In this document: positions 23,815-26,856 of the stretch, piece after piece
Position numbering within the stretch: position 1 is the stretch's first letter
How the letters are laid out: every line of letters starts with the position of its first letter
From: a virus
Strand: one strand, 5' to 3'
IMG/VR virus record: IMGVR_UViG_3300034102_000227
Location: 1-26,856 of that record
DNA: 26,856 bases
Translations under genes and position numbers: made by a program
Notes under the pieces: generated by a model
The model's input: the letters and a program-made list of their open reading frames with translations, nothing else
Database searches by the model: none
What the model was told of the DNA's origin: nothing

Positions 23815-25027
23815 TACAGAGGCAAAACTACTTACCGCTGTCTTAAAAGACAAACAGATCCATGTCCTACTTCAGGCAAATGTCGACAACCTTCTAAGAA
23901 CTCACGGAGATATCTGGAACTTCGTAAGATTATATTTTGAAAACAACTCAGTCCTTCCTCCAGCAGAACTGGTTACTGAAAAGTTTAGAGACTTTGAGCC
24001 AGTAGCAGGTGTTGGTGCGACAAAGCATCACCTTGAAGAACTTCAGGGCGAGTATCTAACAGATAGCCTAAAAGACATTATTAGATCTGCAGCATCTGAG
24101 ATTCAAAACAATAATGGAACTGGTGCACTTAACGAATTAATTACTAAGACTTCAGAATTAAAAAAGAACACTGCTGCAATTCGTGATATTGATGTTACAG
24201 ATCTTGAGTCTGCTATTGCATACTTTGAAAATGTAAAGAAGCAGCAGGCACTTGGCCTGTCTGGAATCAAAACAGGATTGCCAGGGTTTGATAACTATCT
24301 ACCATCTGGAATTATGCCAGGACAACTGGGTGTCTTTCTTGCTTATCCAGGAATTGGAAAGTCTTGGCTTGCACTTTACTTTGCAGTGCAGGCTTGGAAG
24401 CAGGGAAAGTCCCCAATGGTAATTTCTCTTGAAATGTCTGAGACCGAAGTTCGTAATCGTGTATTTACAATTATGGGTGAAGGACGTTGGTCACATCGTA
24501 AGATCAGTAATGGTGAGATTGAGATTGATATGCTAAAGGATTGGCATGCAAAGAATCTTGCAGGCAAGCCAGAGTTTCATATCATATCAAACGATCAAGG
24601 CGGAGAGATCAACCCTTCAGTTCTTCGTGGAAAGATTGATCAGTACAAGCCTGACTTTGTAATTGTTGACTATTTACAACTGATGGCTCCTAATCAGAAG
24701 TCAGATAATGAAACGGTACGAATGAAGAACCTTTCAAGAGAACTTAAACTGATGGCTATTGGTGAAGAGGTTCCTATCATTGCTATCTCATCTGCTACAC
24801 CAGATGATGTTAACGACCTGTCTACAGTGCCTACACTGGGTCAAACAGCCTGGTCTAGACAGATTGCTTATGATGCTGATTGGGTTCTTGCTTTGGGCCG
24901 TGGAACAAATAGTGACATCATTGAGTGTGCATTTAGAAAGAACCGTAATGGGTTTATGGGAGACTTTTTGGTCCAGTGCGACTTTGACAAGGGATACTAT
25001 AGATATAAAGACTTTGAAGATAAGTAG
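23807..25027 (+). CDS. DnaB-type replicative DNA helicase
   Basis: 406 residues from a GTG start with AAAGGAG (23793-23799) 7 nt upstream. The N-terminal ~150 residues are a helical DnaB-like domain. The RecA-like motor follows: G-L-P-G-F-D linker helix motif (GIKTGLPGFDNYLPSG), Walker A A179-YPGIG-K185-S186, a motif with SLEMSETEV, Walker B VIVD288YLQL, and a C-terminal AYDADWVLALGRG with FRKNRNG. This is the order expected for DnaB ring helicases that unwind DNA 5' to 3' at the fork. The final part is shorter than in cellular DnaB but intact. It is followed by a small gene and a separate primase, so helicase and primase are not fused as in T7. Confidence 0.9.
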   Translation: MNNTEAKLLTAVLKDKQIHVLLQANVDNLLRTHGDIWNFVRLYFENNSVLPPAELVTEKFRDFEPVAGVGATKHHLEELQGEYLTDSLKDIIRSAASEIQNNNGTGALNELITKTSELKKNTAAIRDIDVTDLESAIAYFENVKKQQALGLSGIKTGLPGFDNYLPSGIMPGQLGVFLAYPGIGKSWLALYFAVQAWKQGKSPMVISLEMSETEVRNRVFTIMGEGRWSHRKISNGEIEIDMLKDWHAKNLAGKPEFHIISNDQGGEINPSVLRGKIDQYKPDFVIVDYLQLMAPNQKSDNETVRMKNLSRELKLMAIGEEVPIIAISSATPDDVNDLSTVPTLGQTAWSRQIAYDADWVLALGRGTNSDIIECAFRKNRNGFMGDFLVQCDFDKGYYRYKDFEDK

Positions 25028-25028
25028 T

Positions 25029-25034
25029 TATAAT
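25029..25034 (+). promoter_or_regulatory. -10 box TATAAT, leaderless candidate
   Basis: A perfect TATAAT begins 2 nt after the helicase stop and ends 5 nt before the ATG at 25040. There is no Shine-Dalgarno sequence. The preceding bases (AGT) only partly match the TGN extension, so this site is weaker than the other two leaderless candidates. Confidence 0.5.
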
Positions 25035-25039
25035 GTGGT

Positions 25040-25393
25040 ATGTCAGAAAACAAGGAGTACTTGCCACCAACCTTCTATCATCATAAGCCTATAAAAAGGT
25101 TTTATCTTGATGGGGTTATTCATGACGACTCCATGATTGGCAGACTAAAAATAGAATATATAAGACTTTTAGTATCAGAAATGAAACTAAGTGGATATGT
25201 GCCAAGACTTGATCTTGACCCAGATTTCACTATAAGGTATAATGATATAAAGAACTTTTTTGAATTTGAATTATCGATACAGGCAGTCTACGCAGGGAAG
25301 AGGAAAAGCGAATGGATAGCAGGAATAGACGGAACCAATCCAATCTTTATTCCGCAGAACAAGTCAAGCGAGTCCTTACAGGATCGGGTATAA
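25040..25393 (+). CDS. Unknown protein between helicase and primase
   Basis: 117 residues. The sequence has an aromatic N-terminus (YLPPTFYHHKPIKRFYLDGVIHDDSM), a helix (IGRLKIEYIRLLVSEMKLSGYVPRLDLDPDFTI), then a strand/helix part (FFEFELSIQAVYAGKRKSEWIAGIDG). No known motif is visible. Place and coupling point to a replication role. The final 82 nt overlap the start of the primase gene in another frame. The predicted mRNA begins at or next to its ATG. Confidence 0.6.
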   Translation: MSENKEYLPPTFYHHKPIKRFYLDGVIHDDSMIGRLKIEYIRLLVSEMKLSGYVPRLDLDPDFTIRYNDIKNFFEFELSIQAVYAGKRKSEWIAGIDGTNPIFIPQNKSSESLQDRV

Positions 25394-26256
25394 CAGTAGA
25401 GTCTGAACTTGATGCAGACTTCATGATCTTTTGTCCATTTCACAATAATCACAGAACCCCAGCAGGAGAAGTTCAAAAAGATAGCGGAATGTTTTTCTGT
25501 TTTTCTTGTCAAAAATCTGCAGACTTGATAGAACTAGTTATGCATACATCTGGTAGAACATACTTTGAGTCTGCAAGGTTTATAAAAAGCAAAGAAAAAT
25601 TAACTAATCTGACTACAGAAATTGATAAGGTTCTTGTGAAAGAAGAAACCTATAAAACTTTTGATGAACTTATTATTAAAAGACTACACAACAATCTTGT
25701 CGCCTCAGAAAGAGCAAGAAACTATTTCACATATAGAAAAATTGAAAAGTCTTCTTGCATAAAATTCTCATTAGGGTATTCAGAAAAGCAAGATATGGTT
25801 ACTGTTCCAGTTCATAGCCCAGATGGAATTCCTTTAGGATTTGTTGGTAGATCTATTGAGGGAAAAGATTTTAAGAATACTCCAGGACTTCCAAAAAGCA
25901 AAACACTTTTTAACTTGCACAGAGTTAAAAAATCTGATAGAGTATATGTAGTAGAATCTTCCTTTGATGCCATTAGGCTAGATCAGGTTGGATTGCCAGC
26001 AGTAGCAACCCTTGGCGCTAATGTGTCAAGCACACAAATAGAATTGCTTCAGAAGTATTTCAATAACATAATTGTTGTTGCTGATAATGATGAAGCGGGA
26101 GGAAACATGAAAGATAGAATAGTTGAAAAACTTTCTAGTCGTGTTTCCGTTATTAAACTAAACACTCAGTATAAAGATATTGGAGACATGCCAGACGAAG
26201 AACTTAGAAACCTAGAGTTCCAGTTTGACAAATCTATATCACTTATGCTAAACTAA
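25312..26256 (+). CDS. DnaG-type DNA primase
   Basis: 314 residues. It makes RNA primers on single-stranded DNA at the fork. The N-terminal zinc-binding domain has C41-x2-H44 and C63-x2-C66. From memory, E. coli DnaG zinc ligands are C40, H43, C61 and C64, so the distances from the N-terminus agree and support the start at 25312 even though it overlaps the previous gene by 82 nt. The TOPRIM domain shows E215 in VVESSFDAI and D258-N-D260-E-A-G. A region between (about 130-190) holds FSLGYSEKQDMVTVPVHSPDG. The protein is about half the length of cellular DnaG, with no C-terminal helicase-binding domain. GGGAAGAGG lies upstream of the ATG. Confidence 0.88.
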   Translation: MDSRNRRNQSNLYSAEQVKRVLTGSGITVESELDADFMIFCPFHNNHRTPAGEVQKDSGMFFCFSCQKSADLIELVMHTSGRTYFESARFIKSKEKLTNLTTEIDKVLVKEETYKTFDELIIKRLHNNLVASERARNYFTYRKIEKSSCIKFSLGYSEKQDMVTVPVHSPDGIPLGFVGRSIEGKDFKNTPGLPKSKTLFNLHRVKKSDRVYVVESSFDAIRLDQVGLPAVATLGANVSSTQIELLQKYFNNIIVVADNDEAGGNMKDRIVEKLSSRVSVIKLNTQYKDIGDMPDEELRNLEFQFDKSISLMLN

Positions 26257-26279
26257 TATAACAACCAAAGGAGAATAAT

Positions 26280-26856
26280 ATGAGCGTAGTAAAGGGACTC
26301 AAGAACATCAATGCCCTGCTCGACAAGCCAAAGTATGAAAACGACGGGCCAAAGGTAAAGTGGCTAAAACTTGCAGACGGTCAATCAGTAAAGATCCGTT
26401 TCATTGAAGAACTCGATGAAGACTCTGCAAACTATAACGAAAAGCGTGGACTAGCACTTGTTGTTAAGGAGCACGTAAATCCAAAGGACTACAAGCGCAA
26501 GGCTGTAGATACAATGGAATCAGAAGGCCGTGACTGGGCAGAAGAAATGCACCGCAAGGATCCAAAGGCAGGATGGCGTGGCCGTCTTCGCTTTTATTGC
26601 AACGTACTAGTTGACGATGGAATCGAAGCACCATACGTTGCTATCTGGTCAATGGGTATCAGCAAGCAGTCATCATTTAATACAATTCGTGAGTATGCAC
26701 TTGAAACAGGTAGCATCTCAAACGTAATGTGGAAGTTAAAGCGTAATGGTCAGGGAACTGAAACTAATTACACACTTATTCCATCAGCACCAGACAAGGA
26801 ACCATTTGATTGGAAGGACATTGAGCCTTATCCTCTTGAGTCAGCACTTAAGAAGA
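26280..26856 (+). CDS. Probable single-stranded DNA-binding protein (3' end outside window)
   Basis: The frame is open from ATG 26280 to the window edge (192 codons and one base). A strong ribosome site, AAAGGAG (26267-26273), lies 6 nt upstream. The protein begins MSVVKGLKNINALLDKPKYENDGPKVKWLKL and continues with VKIRFIEEL, RLRFYCNVLVDDGIEAPYVAIWSMG, IREYALETGSISNVMWKLKRNGQGTETNYTLIPSAP. The strand pattern, the 'GQGTETNYTLIPS' ending and the place after helicase and primase fit a phage single-stranded DNA-binding protein of the gp32-like kind. All ten visible arginines are CGT or CGC, which suggests high expression, as expected for a protein that coats DNA in bulk. The family call is from memory. 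A terminator and later genes are outside the window. Confidence 0.6.
   Translation, partial: MSVVKGLKNINALLDKPKYENDGPKVKWLKLADGQSVKIRFIEELDEDSANYNEKRGLALVVKEHVNPKDYKRKAVDTMESEGRDWAEEMHRKDPKAGWRGRLRFYCNVLVDDGIEAPYVAIWSMGISKQSSFNTIREYALETGSISNVMWKLKRNGQGTETNYTLIPSAPDKEPFDWKDIEPYPLESALKK

Noticed and set aside
25238-25243. TATAAT inside the gene at 25040
   Set aside because: It lacks the TG extension and no start codon follows at a useful distance in a real frame.
1-26856. CRISPR arrays, tRNA genes, insertion sequences
   Set aside because: I looked for spaced direct repeats, cloverleaf-type sequences and transposase motifs and saw none.

Overview
The window is a 26.9 kb piece of a tailed, double-stranded DNA phage (Caudoviricetes) of siphovirus type. 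Every gene lies on the + strand. Packing is very tight: most junctions are 1-nt TAATG or 4-nt ATGA overlaps, and no gap reaches 100 nt. A tail tube gene, a 3067-residue tape measure gene and no sheath gene point to a long, flexible, non-contractile tail. Base composition is AT-rich. Several promoters place an extended -10 box (TGGTATAAT type) 5-6 nt before a start codon that lacks a Shine-Dalgarno sequence, which is the arrangement of leaderless mRNAs common in Actinobacteria. With a neck and tail gene set that resembles, from memory, actinobacteriophages, this suggests a phage of a low-GC actinobacterium, for example a freshwater lineage. The host is an inference.

Layout. 1-498: C-terminal part of the major capsid protein, closed by a strong terminator. 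589-3618: a repeat-bearing accessory head protein, then neck and tail completion genes (adaptor, stopper, HK97 gp10-like, tail terminator). 3685-4350: major tail protein, closed by a second strong terminator. 4415-5474: two paralogous tail assembly chaperone genes, one carrying the extra C-terminal domain and one without it. 5492-14695: the tape measure gene, with a possible kinase-like insert, membrane segments, a coiled coil and a cysteine-rich module. 14685-22585: distal tail, hub and fibre genes. 22582-23814: small genes, including a zinc ribbon and a MerR-like DNA-binding protein. 23807-26856: DnaB-type helicase, a small unknown gene, a DnaG-type primase and a likely single-stranded DNA-binding protein that runs off the window.

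How it works together. The first two thirds build the head-tail joint and the tail; the last 4 kb opens the replication module. Terminator-plus-promoter cassettes follow the two most abundant virion proteins (capsid and tail tube) and probably uncouple their expression from neighbours. Terminase, portal, protease and lysis genes are not in the window; the first three would be expected upstream.

The least expected items are the chaperone pair that may replace the usual programmed frameshift, the leaderless promoter set, a candidate kinase fold inside the tape measure protein, and the confinement of all twelve tape measure cysteines to one 133-residue module.
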